DNA of 64,000 bases from JASLDZ01 sp964235945. GTDB lineage: Bacteria > Pseudomonadota > Alphaproteobacteria > Caulobacterales > Caulobacteraceae. The notes under the pieces were generated by a model that did not search any database, was not told the DNA's origin, and saw nothing but the letters and a program-made list of their open reading frames with translations. Positions 24,740 to 32,471 of the stretch are shown piece by piece. Within the stretch, counting starts at the first letter, position 1; each line of letters opens with the position of its first letter. Made by a program: the position numbers and the translations under genes. The stretch lies in the NCBI GenBank assembly GCA_964235945.1, contig CAXSDV010000009.1, positions 15,304 through 79,303 on the forward strand, in the 5' to 3' direction.

Positions 24740-26026
24740 TCAGACCGGGACGGTCTCGCCGAGCGGCGGGCTGACGCGCAGGGAGGTCACCTGGTTGCGC
24801 TGGCGGCGCAGCACCTGGAAGCGGTGGCCGTGGAAGATGAAGGTCTGGCCGGGATCGGGGATGGTCTGCGCCTCGTGGATGACGAGGCCGGCCACCGTGA
24901 CCCACTCCACGTCCGGCAGGTTCCAGTCCAGAGCGCGGTTGAGGTCGCGCACCGACACGGACCCGTCCACGACCACGCCGCCGTCCGGCTGGCGGCGCAC
25001 GCCCTCGATGGCCGCGTCGTGCTCGTCCTCGATCTCGCCGACGATCTCCTCGAGGATGTCCTCCAGGGTGACCAGTCCCTGCAGCGCGCCGTACTCGTCC
25101 ACGATCAGCGCGAAGTGGTTGCGGGTGCGCAAGAAGGCGTCGAGCTGGTCCTTGAGGTTGGTGGTGTCGGGGATGAACCAGGGCTCGCGCGCGGCGGCGG
25201 CCACGTCCAGCCCGTCCAGCCGGCCCTCCGCCGCGGTCAGCGCCCGCGCCAGGTCCTTGCCGTGGAGCACGCCCACGATGTTCTCCGTCTCGCCCCGGTA
25301 GAGGGGCAGGCGCGTGTAGGGCGCGGCCAGCGCCTCGGCCACCAGCTCGCGCGAGGGCTGGTCGGCGTCCAGCATGGCGATGGCCTTGCGGTGCACCATG
25401 ACCTGGGTGACGTCCATGTCGGCCAGGTCGAGCACGCCGCCCAGCATGCGCCGGTCGCGGCTCTCCACCAGGCCTTCGGAGTGGTGGTACTCCACCGCGC
25501 CGCGGATCTCCGCCTGGGCCAGCGCCGCGTCCGCCTCTGGGGCCACCGCCACGCCGAACAAGCGCAAGAGGCGCGTGGTGAACCACTGGATGGCCGCGAT
25601 CACCGGGCCGAACAGGCGCACCACCACCGTGGTGGGCAGGGCCAGGGTGCGCGACACGTCGTCCGGCCGGCTGATGGCCACCGTCTTGGGCAGGACCTCG
25701 GCGAAGACCAGCACCAGCGCGGTGGTCACCACCGTGGCCAGCGCCACGCCCCAGGCCCCCGGCACGAAGCGCGCCAGCGACTCGGTGATCAGCGCCGAGG
25801 CCAGGATGTTGATGAGGTTGTTGCCCAGCAGCACGGAGCCGATCATCGTCTCCTGGCGCTCGATCAGCCGGTTGACCCGGCCGGCGGCCAGGTCGCCCTC
25901 GCGCTCCAACTGGTGCATGCGCGCGCGGCTGGCCCCGGTCAGCGCCGTTTCGGCCGCCGAGAACAGGGCGGACACGGCCAGCAGGACCACGATGATCGCG
26001 GCGATGGCGCCGAAGGTGGCGATCAT
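24740..26026 (-). CDS. CNNM/CorC-type membrane protein with CBS pair (HlyC/CorC family)
   Basis: A 428-aa protein with an N-terminal DUF21/CNNM membrane domain of about four segments (starts MIATFGAIAAIIVVLLAVSA, with LGNNLINILASALITESLAR). Two CBS domains follow (MVHRKAIAMLDADQPSRELV and HFALIVDEYGALQGLVTLED), then a C-terminal CorC_HlyC transporter-associated domain (VEWVTVAGLVIHEAQTIPDP). Members are implicated in Mg2+/Co2+ efflux or homeostasis; older names call them hemolysins, which is misleading. The CBS pair probably binds adenine nucleotides. It is monocistronic, with a hairpin in its upstream region. Confidence 0.9.
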   Translation of the reverse strand: MIATFGAIAAIIVVLLAVSALFSAAETALTGASRARMHQLEREGDLAAGRVNRLIERQETMIGSVLLGNNLINILASALITESLARFVPGAWGVALATVVTTALVLVFAEVLPKTVAISRPDDVSRTLALPTTVVVRLFGPVIAAIQWFTTRLLRLFGVAVAPEADAALAQAEIRGAVEYHHSEGLVESRDRRMLGGVLDLADMDVTQVMVHRKAIAMLDADQPSRELVAEALAAPYTRLPLYRGETENIVGVLHGKDLARALTAAEGRLDGLDVAAAAREPWFIPDTTNLKDQLDAFLRTRNHFALIVDEYGALQGLVTLEDILEEIVGEIEDEHDAAIEGVRRQPDGGVVVDGSVSVRDLNRALDWNLPDVEWVTVAGLVIHEAQTIPDPGQTFIFHGHRFQVLRRQRNQVTSLRVSPPLGETVPV

Positions 26027-26058
26027 CCTGAAGGTGCGCTCCGCCGGTGTGTCCGGCC

Positions 26059-26080
26059 CGTCCGCGCGAGGGCGCGGACG
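26059..26080 (-). terminator. Hairpin between the small secreted protein gene and the CNNM/CorC gene
   Basis: Perfect 8-bp stem CGTCCGCG (26059-26066) / CGCGGACG (26073-26080) with a 6-base loop, 33 bases before the CNNM/CorC start and 94 bases past the stop of the upstream same-strand gene. It may be a terminator for that gene or a 5'-UTR structure. There is no T-tract. Confidence 0.35.
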
Positions 26081-26173
26081 CCTGTGACACTAGCGGGCCC
26101 GGGCGGCCCTCGCCATGGTCGCCGGGGCCGACCGGGGTTCATCCGCGGTCGCCGTCACCGGACCGTCTCCGCC

Positions 26174-26464
26174 TCAGTGGTTGTTGGGGCCGCGCAGGTC
26201 CTTCAGCGCGGTGCCGACTTCCTGCTTGTACTGGGCGTCGCGCATCTGCCACTCGACCCGGGTCATGCAGCGGCGGTTGGAGCCCAGCCGCGTGCCCGTG
26301 TCCTCCGACGTGCGGCAGACCACGTCGTTGTCGTGGGGGTTCTTCCCGGCGGGCACGATCTGGGCGGTCGGATCCTTGAGGTCGGCCGTGTTCGCGCCGG
26401 CGACCCCCGGGGAGGGGGGAGCCGCCACGGCGGCGGCCAGGGCGAGGGTGAGGGCGAGGATCAT
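26174..26464 (-). CDS. Small secreted protein of unknown function, 96 aa
   Basis: Start ATG 26464 gives a classic signal peptide (MILALTLALAAAVAAPPSPG). The mature part, about 75 residues, has two cysteines in VVCRTSEDTGTRLGSNRRCM followed by TRVEWQMRDAQYKQE. A CRxxxxTGxRL...CMTxxEW pattern is common in small periplasmic proteins of Caulobacter- and Sphingomonas-like genomes, which supports a real gene. A disulfide between the two Cys is likely. Function is unknown. It lies between aroB and the CNNM/CorC gene on the same strand, with a 65-base gap from aroB. Confidence 0.7.
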   Translation of the reverse strand: MILALTLALAAAVAAPPSPGVAGANTADLKDPTAQIVPAGKNPHDNDVVCRTSEDTGTRLGSNRRCMTRVEWQMRDAQYKQEVGTALKDLRGPNNH

Positions 26465-26529
26465 GTCGGGTGCGCCGAAGCTGGGGTGTGGCGCCACCTT
26501 CACCCGTCCGCCCCCGGCTGGCAATCGCG

Positions 26530-27654
26530 TCACACCGCCCCGTCCGCCAGCAGGAACTCGCGCAGCGGGCCGGGGTCGACGTCCCTGACCGTGAACGCCT
26601 CGCCGATGCGATGCACGAGCACCAGGGCGAGCCGGCCGCCCTGCGCCTTCTTGTCTTGAGCCATGTGCGCCAGCAGGGCGTCGACGGGGTAGGGACCGCC
26701 CGCCAAGTCCGCCGGGCGCACGGGCAGCCCCGCCGCGGTGAAGGCGCGCTCCGCCCGCGTCGCCTCCTCCGTCGCGCAGAACCCCCGGGACGCCGAGTAG
26801 CGCAGGGCCTGGCAGCAGCCCACCGCCACCGCCTCGCCGTGGATCACCGTCGAGGGATCGCCCGTGCGGTGCAGCGCTTCGGTCTCCAGCGCGTGGCCGA
26901 AGGTGTGGCCGAGGTTGAGCAGCGCCCGCCGGCCCGCCTCCCGCTCGTCCGCGGCCACCACCTGCGCCTTGATCTCCACCGAGCGGGCCACCGCCCGCGT
27001 CAGCGCCAGGGGCTCGCGCGCCAGCACCGCCGCGCCCTCGCGCTCCAGCGTCCCGAAATAGTCGGCGTCGGCCAGCAGGCCGTGCTTGATCATCTCGGCG
27101 AAGCCCGCGCGCATCTCGCGGTCGGGAAGGGTGGAGAGCGTGTCCGTGTCGGCCAGCACCAGGCGCGGCTGGTGGAAGGCCCCCACCAGGTTCTTGCCGC
27201 GCGGCGTGTCGATCCCGGTCTTGCCGCCCACCGAACTGTCCACCTGCGCCAGGAGCGTGGTGGGGAGCTGCACGAAGTCGATCCCCCGCTTGTAGACGGC
27301 CGCCGCGAAACCCGCGAGGTCGCCCACCACCCCGCCGCCCAGCGCCACCACGAGTTCGCCGCGGTCGAGCTCCAGCGCCAGCAGGGCGTCCAGCACGCGC
27401 TCCAGCTCGGCGAAGCTCTTGGAGGTCTCGCCGGGCGGGACCTCCACCGTGTGCGCCGCGATCCCCGCCGCCGCGAGGGACGCGTTCAGCGTCGGGCCGT
27501 GCAGGGCCGCCACCGTGCGGTCGGCCACCACCGCCACCCGCGGTCGCGTGAGGAGGGGGGCGAGGTGCGCGCCCGCCCCTTGCAGCAATCCCGGGCCGAT
27601 CCGCACGGGGTAGGCGCGCGGGCCCAGCTCCACGCGCACGGTCGTCGCGTTCAA
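26530..27654 (-). CDS. aroB: 3-dehydroquinate synthase
   Basis: Second step of the shikimate pathway: converts DAHP to 3-dehydroquinate using NAD+ and Zn2+ or Co2+. The 374-aa product shows VALGGGVVGDLAGFAAAVYK, RGIDFVQLPTTLLAQVDSSV, GGKTGIDTPRGKNLVGAFHQ, and metal-site regions AEMIKHGLL and NLGHTFGHALE with HGEAVAVG. The start is taken as TTG at 27654, which overlaps the aroK stop as TTGA and suggests translational coupling. GTG codons at 27639 and 27633 are alternatives. Gene order aroK-aroB is conserved in proteobacteria. Confidence 0.93.
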   Translation of the reverse strand: MNATTVRVELGPRAYPVRIGPGLLQGAGAHLAPLLTRPRVAVVADRTVAALHGPTLNASLAAAGIAAHTVEVPPGETSKSFAELERVLDALLALELDRGELVVALGGGVVGDLAGFAAAVYKRGIDFVQLPTTLLAQVDSSVGGKTGIDTPRGKNLVGAFHQPRLVLADTDTLSTLPDREMRAGFAEMIKHGLLADADYFGTLEREGAAVLAREPLALTRAVARSVEIKAQVVAADEREAGRRALLNLGHTFGHALETEALHRTGDPSTVIHGEAVAVGCCQALRYSASRGFCATEEATRAERAFTAAGLPVRPADLAGGPYPVDALLAHMAQDKKAQGGRLALVLVHRIGEAFTVRDVDPGPLREFLLADGAV

Positions 27655-28220
27655 CGCCGCGCTTCCGCCGACAGGTGGGCGGACAGGGCCGCCAGCACCG
27701 CCTCCACCGCCGCCTGGTGGGGGGCTTCGCCCGTCTCCACGGTGAGGTGGGCCTGGGCGTAGGCGCCGTGACGCGCCTGGGCCATGGCCTCCAGCACCTC
27801 CAGCGGGTCGCGCCCGCGCAGCAGCGGGCGGGTGTCGCGCCGGGCCACGCGCCGGGCCAGCACCGTGGGATCGGCCTTGAGCCAGACCACCGTGGCGCCC
27901 CGGCGCAGGATGTCGCGCGTTTCGGCCTGCACGAAGGCCCCGCCGCCCGTGGCCAACACGTGGGGCGGCTCCTCCAGCAGGCGCGCGATCACCCGGCGCT
28001 CGCCCTCGCGGAAGGCGGGTTCGCCCAGCTCGGCGAAGATGTCGGACACGCTGCGGCCCGCCGCCCGCTCCACCTCCTCGTCCGCGTCGCGGAAGTGAAG
28101 GCCCAGCGCGGAGGCGAGCCGCCGGCCCACCGTGCTCTTGCCCACGCCCATCAGCCCCACGAGCGCCAGCGGACGGGTGAGGCGAGGGACGGCGGCGAAG
28201 GTGCGGAAGGCGGGTCTCAT
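27651..28220 (-). CDS. aroK: Shikimate kinase
   Basis: Cytoplasmic kinase that phosphorylates shikimate at O3 with ATP. The 189-aa product has Walker A GLMGVGKSTVGRRLA, the shikimate-binding DADEEVE, and the GGGAF loop in LATGGGAFVQ. RDTRPLLRG is the lid region. Length is normal. It is the first gene of aroKB and is divergent from xerD, with a 64-base shared promoter region. I chose the first ATG (MRPAFRTF); shorter starts would still include the whole fold. Confidence 0.94.
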   Translation of the reverse strand: MRPAFRTFAAVPRLTRPLALVGLMGVGKSTVGRRLASALGLHFRDADEEVERAAGRSVSDIFAELGEPAFREGERRVIARLLEEPPHVLATGGGAFVQAETRDILRRGATVVWLKADPTVLARRVARRDTRPLLRGRDPLEVLEAMAQARHGAYAQAHLTVETGEAPHQAAVEAVLAALSAHLSAEARR

Positions 28221-28284
28221 GGCGGACCGCCACGCCTAGCACGCGCTCACCTCCTCTTCACCTTCGCCGTGCTTGGGAGGAGGC

Positions 28285-29232
28285 ATGGACGCCGCGCGCG
28301 TGGACGCATTCCTCGAGATGATGGCCGCCGAGCGGGCGGCCGCGCGCAACACGCTGCTGGCCTACGCCCGCGACCTGGAGGACGCCCGCGCCTGGCTCCT
28401 CCCCCGCGGCGGCCTGGGCGCCGCCGAGCCGGAGGCGGTGGAGGCCTACTTCGCCGAGCTCGGACGGCGCGGTCTTTCCGCCGCCACCGCCGCGCGCCGC
28501 CGCGCCGCCCTGCGCCAGTTCTACCGCTTCGCCGTGGAGGAGGGCTGGCGCGCCGACGACCCCTCGCGCCGGGTGGACGCGCCCCGGCGCGGGCGGCCCC
28601 TGCCCAAGGTGCTGGACCGGGGGGAGGTGGAGCGGTTGCTGGAGGGGGCGGCGCGGCTCTTCGCCCCGGGCGCGCCCGAGGGCCTGCGCCTCGTGTGCGC
28701 GGTGGAGCTGCTGTACGCCGCGGGCCTGCGCGTGTCGGAGCTGGCCGCCCTGCCCGCCGCCGCCTTCGCCCGCGATCCCGACCACCTCATCGTGCGCGGC
28801 AAGGGCGGCAAGGAGCGGCTGGCTCCTCTGAACGCGGCGGCGAAACGGGCGACGGCCGCCTACCTGACCGTGCGCGCCGCCTTCCTGCCCAAGGCGGCGG
28901 CCCGCGGCGCGGCGCGGGCCGACCCCTGGCTGTTCCCTTCGCGTGCGGGGACCGGTCGGCTTTCCCCGCGGCGGCTTCAGCAGCTCCTGGACGGCGCGGC
29001 GGCGGCGGGCGGGCTCGACCCCGCGCGGGTCAGCCCCCACGTGCTGCGCCACGCCTTCGCCACCCACCTGCTGGAGGGCGGGGCGGACCTGCGCGTGGTC
29101 CAGACCCTCTTGGGGCACGCGGACATCGCCACCACCCAGATCTACACCCACGTCACCCAGGACCGGTTGCGCGAAACCGTGCTGCGCGCCCACCCGCTCG
29201 CGGCCGACCCCGTCGGCGCCGCAGACGCGTGA
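28285..29232 (+). CDS. xerD: Site-specific tyrosine recombinase XerD
   Basis: Chromosome-dimer resolution recombinase acting at dif with XerC and FtsK. The 315-aa product has an N-terminal SAM-like core-binding domain (VDAFLEMMAAERAAARNTLL) and a full catalytic set: Arg149 (GLRVSEL), Lys173 (RGKGGKE), His252 and Arg255 (PHVLRHAFATHLLEGG), His278 (LLGHADIATTQIYTHV) and the nucleophile Tyr287. XerD rather than XerC is favoured by its usual position beside aroK in alphaproteobacteria; distinction from XerC is not certain by eye. GGAGG precedes ATG 28285. Confidence 0.9.
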   Translation: MDAARVDAFLEMMAAERAAARNTLLAYARDLEDARAWLLPRGGLGAAEPEAVEAYFAELGRRGLSAATAARRRAALRQFYRFAVEEGWRADDPSRRVDAPRRGRPLPKVLDRGEVERLLEGAARLFAPGAPEGLRLVCAVELLYAAGLRVSELAALPAAAFARDPDHLIVRGKGGKERLAPLNAAAKRATAAYLTVRAAFLPKAAARGAARADPWLFPSRAGTGRLSPRRLQQLLDGAAAAGGLDPARVSPHVLRHAFATHLLEGGADLRVVQTLLGHADIATTQIYTHVTQDRLRETVLRAHPLAADPVGAADA

Positions 29233-29240
29233 GAAAACGC

Positions 29241-29269
29241 TTGCGTCATGTTGCGGTGCGGCATACACC
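29241..29269 (+). promoter_or_regulatory. Candidate promoter of the small RNA
   Basis: TTGCGTC (29241-29247), a 14-base spacer and CATACACC (29262-29269) have the same spacing as the gyrA and tRNA-Lys promoter candidates in this window and resemble the Caulobacter-type consensus. Transcription would start near 29275, giving an RNA of about 80 nt that ends at the terminator. Confidence 0.4.
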
Positions 29270-29274
29270 CCGCC

Positions 29275-29354
29275 TCGCGACTTCGGTCGTATGCCCTTCC
29301 TGGGCGTTTCCTCCCTAAACTTTCAAGCCGCGCTTCACCGCGCGGCTTTTTTTT
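29275..29354 (+). ncRNA. mmgR / alpha-r8-type trans-acting small RNA
   Basis: A roughly 80-nt RNA is predicted from candidate promoter to terminator. It contains TTTCCTCCCT at 29307-29316, the hallmark unpaired core (an anti-Shine-Dalgarno-like CU-rich motif) that I recall as conserved in the alphaproteobacterial mmgR/alpha-r8 sRNAs (listed in Rfam as suhB). Before the core, two small hairpins can form: CGAC-TTCG-GTCG and GCCC-TTCCT-GGGC. After it comes a strong terminator. Size and order match the roughly 77-nt Sinorhizobium mmgR, an Hfq-bound sRNA that limits polyhydroxybutyrate granule accumulation. The exact 5' end is an estimate. Confidence 0.75.
29325..29354 (+). terminator. Rho-independent terminator of the small RNA
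   Basis: Perfect 9-bp stem AAGCCGCGC (29325-29333) / GCGCGGCTT (29340-29348), a 6-base loop and a run of eight T (29347-29354). It is the clearest intrinsic terminator in the window and fixes the RNA strand as plus. Confidence 0.93.
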
Positions 29355-29450
29355 GCCCGCATGCTCGCAGGCCGCCGGGCACGCCGCCGTTGCCCATCGC
29401 CGGGTTTGCGGCGAGGCTCCGGGCGTGAGTCGTCGGCGGGAGGGTCGAGC

Positions 29451-29873
29451 ATGTGGGCCGCGTTTCCGCTCCTGGCCGCGCCCGTGGCGTTGTACGACCT
29501 TTACGCCCTGCTGATCCTGCCGGGCGGCCTGCGCGGCGAGGCGGGCGCGGCGCTGTCGCGGCCGCTGGCCAGCGTGACCATGACCAGCGGCGCGGCCTGG
29601 ACGGTGACGGGCGGCGATCTGTTCGTCGCCGCGGGTCTCGCCGTCCTGTTCAGCGAACTCCTCAAGTCCACCCACCGGCGCGACGTGGCCATCGTCAACC
29701 ACTCGTTGTCGATCGTGCTGTTCATCGCGTGCCTGGTGGAGTTCCTGGTGCTGCGCGCGTGCGCCACGTCCGCCTTCTTCCTGCTCACGTCCATGGTGTT
29801 CCTGGACGTGCTGGCCGGCTTCATCGTCACGGTGGCCGCCACCCGCCGCGAGATCGGCGCGGGCGGGCGCTGA
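29451..29873 (+). CDS. Four-helix inner membrane protein of unknown function, 140 aa
   Basis: Begins MWAAFPLLAAPVALYDLYAL and has about four hydrophobic segments, with short loops including FSELLKSTHRRDVAIVNHSL and RACATSAFFL. The pattern (ATGT start, LLK-T-RR-AI-NH-LS loop) resembles a conserved family of small alphaproteobacterial membrane proteins, but I cannot name a function. GGGAGG lies at the proper distance from ATG 29451; the open frame extends upstream to 29361 but that part overlaps the end of the sRNA region and is Arg-rich. It ends just before two small minus-strand frames. Confidence 0.75.
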   Translation: MWAAFPLLAAPVALYDLYALLILPGGLRGEAGAALSRPLASVTMTSGAAWTVTGGDLFVAAGLAVLFSELLKSTHRRDVAIVNHSLSIVLFIACLVEFLVLRACATSAFFLLTSMVFLDVLAGFIVTVAATRREIGAGGR

Positions 29874-29886
29874 GCGCGCGGCGACC

Positions 29887-29979
29887 TCAGGCGAACACGC
29901 ACAACAGGGCCGCCACCAGGGCGAGGTCGACGGCGCGGGACAGGCGGCGCAGGGCCGTGCGAGGGGTGCGGGCGGGCAT
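29887..29979 (-). CDS. Possible 30-aa single-pass membrane peptide
   Basis: From ATG 29979 the frame encodes MPARTPRTALRRLSRAVDLA followed by LVAALLCVFA: a basic N-terminus and one hydrophobic helix, the profile of many bacterial small membrane proteins. A GGAG-like site precedes the ATG. With so few codons it could easily be chance in GC-rich DNA; the call rests on profile only. Confidence 0.25.
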   Translation of the reverse strand: MPARTPRTALRRLSRAVDLALVAALLCVFA

Positions 29980-30029
29980 GGCGGCTCCGGGTGGAAGCCG
30001 GCGGCGGTGCAAGCGGCGCGCCGCCCGGC

Positions 30030-30305
30030 TCAGGCCGTGGTGCGGCGGATCGCGCCGGGCGCGGCGCGGCGGTCGCCGGGGCCCGACCATTCGGCGGTGA
30101 GATAGGCCGAGCGCGCCGCGGTCAGCACTGGGGCGCCGCCCCTCAACCCGCGTCGCACGCCCTCCTGGCCGAGCGACTGGGCGGCGTAGGGGGCGTTCGC
30201 CGTCCCGCGGCGCGGACGCGACCCGGCCTGCGCATCGGGACGCTCGGCGCCGGACGCGCCGCCGTTCACGGCCAGGAGGCGGGAGAACGTCTCGGAACGG
30301 GTCAT
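30030..30305 (-). CDS. Small hypothetical protein, 91 aa
   Basis: The frame begins MTRSETFSRLLAVNGG and ends with TAEWSGPGDRRAAPGAIRRT followed by TA. The C-terminal SGPxDRR...GxIxRTxA pattern looks like a short conserved motif and the N-terminus is not composition-biased, both hints of a real gene. The middle is Gly/Arg-rich and probably disordered. GAGG lies upstream of the ATG. It sits between the four-helix membrane gene and phaR, on the phaR strand and downstream of it by 74 bases. Function is unknown. Confidence 0.5.
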   Translation of the reverse strand: MTRSETFSRLLAVNGGASGAERPDAQAGSRPRRGTANAPYAAQSLGQEGVRRGLRGGAPVLTAARSAYLTAEWSGPGDRRAAPGAIRRTTA

Positions 30306-30379
30306 GACGGGGCCTCGCGCGGCGGCTTCGTCAACCTCCGGGCAAGGTTGATGCCGCGTTCAGCTTGAAGGCGGCGCGG

Positions 30380-31048
30380 TCAGCGGCGGGCGGCGAGCTC
30401 GGCGAGCTGGCGCTGCATCTCCTCCATGCGTCGGGCGAGTTCGCCCACCGCGTCCGGCGCGGCGGCGGCGGGCGGAACCTGCGGCTCGGGAGGCGTCGCC
30501 GGCTCCGGCGGGCGGTAGGCGTAAGGGGTGAACATCTGCATGGCGCGGTCGAACAGCGCCAGGTTGGTGCGCACCTGCTCCTCGAACAGCGCCGCCCCCG
30601 GCGGCCCGCCGGACGCTCCGGCGGCGACCGCGTCCACCCACTTCTCGCGCAAACGGTCGCCGCCGCGCACGAAGGCGTCCATGCTGGCCTCCAGGTAGCT
30701 CGGGGCCACCGCCTGCATGTGTCCACCGTAGAGCTGGATGAGTTGGCGAAGGAACTGCACGGGAAGAATGTTTCGCCCGCGCGTCTCCTCCTCGAAGATG
30801 ATCTGGGTGAGCACCTGGCGGGTGATGTCGTCGTTGGTGCGTGCGTCGAACACCGTGAACTCGACCCCGCGCCGGACCATGTCGGCCAGGTGGTCCAGGG
30901 TGACGTAGGTGGAGGTGGAGGTGTCGTAGAGCCGCCGGTTGGCGTACTTCTTGATCACCACCGACTTGCCGGAGCCCTTGGGCTCCGGCCGGGCCTGGGA
31001 GGAGGCGCCGGCCTGGGGGGAGGGGGCGTCCGCTTCGCCGTCGGGCAT
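30380..31048 (-). CDS. phaR: Polyhydroxyalkanoate synthesis repressor PhaR
   Basis: DNA- and granule-binding regulator that represses phasin and other PHA genes until granules form. The 222-aa product has the PHB/PHA accumulation regulator DNA-binding domain at residues 28-90: VVIKKYANRRLYDTSTSTYV followed by TLDHLADMVRRG, FTVFDARTNDDITRQVLTQI, then IFEEETRGRNILPVQFLRQL. The C-terminal part (MQAVAPSYLEASMDAF onward) is helical and likely mediates granule or oligomer contact; a Pro/Ala linker and coiled coil (MEEMQRQLAELAAR) end it. It is divergent from phaA, an arrangement conserved in alphaproteobacteria. Confidence 0.95.
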   Translation of the reverse strand: MPDGEADAPSPQAGASSQARPEPKGSGKSVVIKKYANRRLYDTSTSTYVTLDHLADMVRRGVEFTVFDARTNDDITRQVLTQIIFEEETRGRNILPVQFLRQLIQLYGGHMQAVAPSYLEASMDAFVRGGDRLREKWVDAVAAGASGGPPGAALFEEQVRTNLALFDRAMQMFTPYAYRPPEPATPPEPQVPPAAAAPDAVGELARRMEEMQRQLAELAARR

Positions 31049-31182
31049 GGCCGATCCTCGTCTGGGTTCTTCGCGCCCCGGGAGTATCGCGCAAGCTTTC
31101 CGGGCGCGCCAGGGCGTGGCGCGGCGCGGCCGACGGGCTTAACTAGGCTTCCAGCATCCGCGCCATCCCGAGGGAATCCGCC

Positions 31183-32364
31183 GTGTCCCAAGCCGACATC
31201 GTCATCGCCAGCGCCAAGCGCACCCCCGTGGGGGCCTTCGCCGGCGCGCTCTCCACCCTCGCCGGGCACGAGCTGGGCGCCGTCGCCATACGCGCGGCGT
31301 TGGACGCGGCGGGGGTCGACGGGGCGGAGGTCGACGAGGTGATTCTGGGTCAGGTGCTGCAGGCGGGGGCCGGCCAGGGCCCGGCGCGCCAGGCCTCAAT
31401 GGCGGCGGGCGTGCCCCAGGAGACCCCGGCCTGGAGCCTCAACCAGCTCTGCGGGTCCGGCCTGCGGGCGGTGGCGCTGGGCTACCAGCAGATCGCCGGC
31501 GGCGACGCGCAGGTGGTGGTGGCCGGCGGCCAGGAGAGCATGAGCCGCGCTCCCCACGCCGCCCACCTGCGCACGGGTCAGAAGATGGGCGATCTCGCCA
31601 TGGTCGACACCATGATCAAGGACGGGTTGTGGGACGCGTTCCACGGCTACCACATGGGCAAGACCGCCGAGAACATCGCCGAGCGCTGGCAGATCACCCG
31701 TGACGCGCAGGATCGCTTCGCGGTCGCCAGCCAGAACAAGGCGGAGGCCGCCCGCGGCTCCGGCCGTTTCAAAGACGAGATCGTCCCCGTGACGATCAAG
31801 GGGCGCAAGGGCGACACGACCGTGGCGGACGACGAGTACATCCGCGCGGGAGCCACCCTGGACTCGGTGTCCGCCCTCAAGCCCGCCTTTGAGAAGACGG
31901 GAACCGTCACCGCCGGCAACGCCAGCGGCCTCAACGACGGCGCCGCCGCGCTGGTGCTGATGACCGCGGAGGAGGCGGCCCGGCGCGGAATCACGCCCCT
32001 GGCGCGCATCGCCTCCTGGGCCAACGCCGGGGTCGATCCGGCGGTGATGGGCACCGGTCCCATTCCCGCCAGCCGCAAGGCGCTGGAGAAGGCGGGCTGG
32101 CGCCTGGACGAGCTGGACCTGGTCGAGTCCAACGAGGCCTTCGCCGCCCAGTCGCTTTGCGTGCTGCAGGAGCTGGGCCTGGACCCGGACAAGGTCAACG
32201 TGAACGGCGGGGCCATCGCCATCGGCCACCCGATCGGCGCTTCGGGCGCGCGCATCCTCACCACCCTGCTCCACGAGATGGGCCGGCGCGACGCCAGGAA
32301 GGGCTTGGCCACCCTGTGCGTCGGCGGCGGCATGGGGGTGGCGGTCTGCGTGGAGCGCCCCTGA
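31183..32364 (+). CDS. phaA: Acetyl-CoA C-acetyltransferase (beta-ketothiolase)
   Basis: Condenses two acetyl-CoA into acetoacetyl-CoA, the first step of polyhydroxybutyrate synthesis. The 393-aa thiolase has Cys90 (SLNQLCGSGLRAV) as acyl-carrying nucleophile, GGAIAIGHPIGASGARI with the catalytic His, and LCVGGGMGVAVCVERP with the second Cys. Length is standard. It starts at GTG 31183 after GAGGGA. The scaffold gap begins 7 bases after its stop; the gene itself is complete. It is cotranscribed with phaB if the gap is removed. Confidence 0.95.
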   Translation: MSQADIVIASAKRTPVGAFAGALSTLAGHELGAVAIRAALDAAGVDGAEVDEVILGQVLQAGAGQGPARQASMAAGVPQETPAWSLNQLCGSGLRAVALGYQQIAGGDAQVVVAGGQESMSRAPHAAHLRTGQKMGDLAMVDTMIKDGLWDAFHGYHMGKTAENIAERWQITRDAQDRFAVASQNKAEAARGSGRFKDEIVPVTIKGRKGDTTVADDEYIRAGATLDSVSALKPAFEKTGTVTAGNASGLNDGAAALVLMTAEEAARRGITPLARIASWANAGVDPAVMGTGPIPASRKALEKAGWRLDELDLVESNEAFAAQSLCVLQELGLDPDKVNVNGGAIAIGHPIGASGARILTTLLHEMGRRDARKGLATLCVGGGMGVAVCVERP

Positions 32365-32371
32365 GCGGCCC
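32317..32371 (+). repeat. 55-bp direct repeat, left copy (contig-end overlap)
   Basis: These 55 bases, covering the last codons and stop of phaA, recur identically at 32472-32526 immediately after the N run. Both copies abut the gap exactly, the signature of two contigs that overlap by a fixed k-mer length. Confidence 0.95.
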
Positions 32372-32471
32372 NNNNNNNNNNNNNNNNNNNNNNNNNNNNN
32401 NNNNNNNNNNNNNNNNNNNNNNNNNNNNNNNNNNNNNNNNNNNNNNNNNNNNNNNNNNNNNNNNNNNNNNN
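32372..32471. other. Scaffold gap of 100 N
   Basis: Exactly 100 undetermined bases, a default scaffold-gap length. Because the flanks repeat each other over 55 bp, the true gap is probably zero or negative and phaA runs directly into the phaB leader. Confidence 0.95.

Noticed and set aside
26530..28242. Single 570-codon frame that could suggest an AroK-AroB fusion
   Set aside because: The shikimate kinase domain is in a different frame (27651-28220) with its own stop; the N-terminal part of the longer frame is a shadow of aroK.
29233..29450. Protein-coding frames over the sRNA region
   Set aside because: Small frames here are Arg/Cys-rich with no start signals, and the terminator and sRNA core explain the sequence better.
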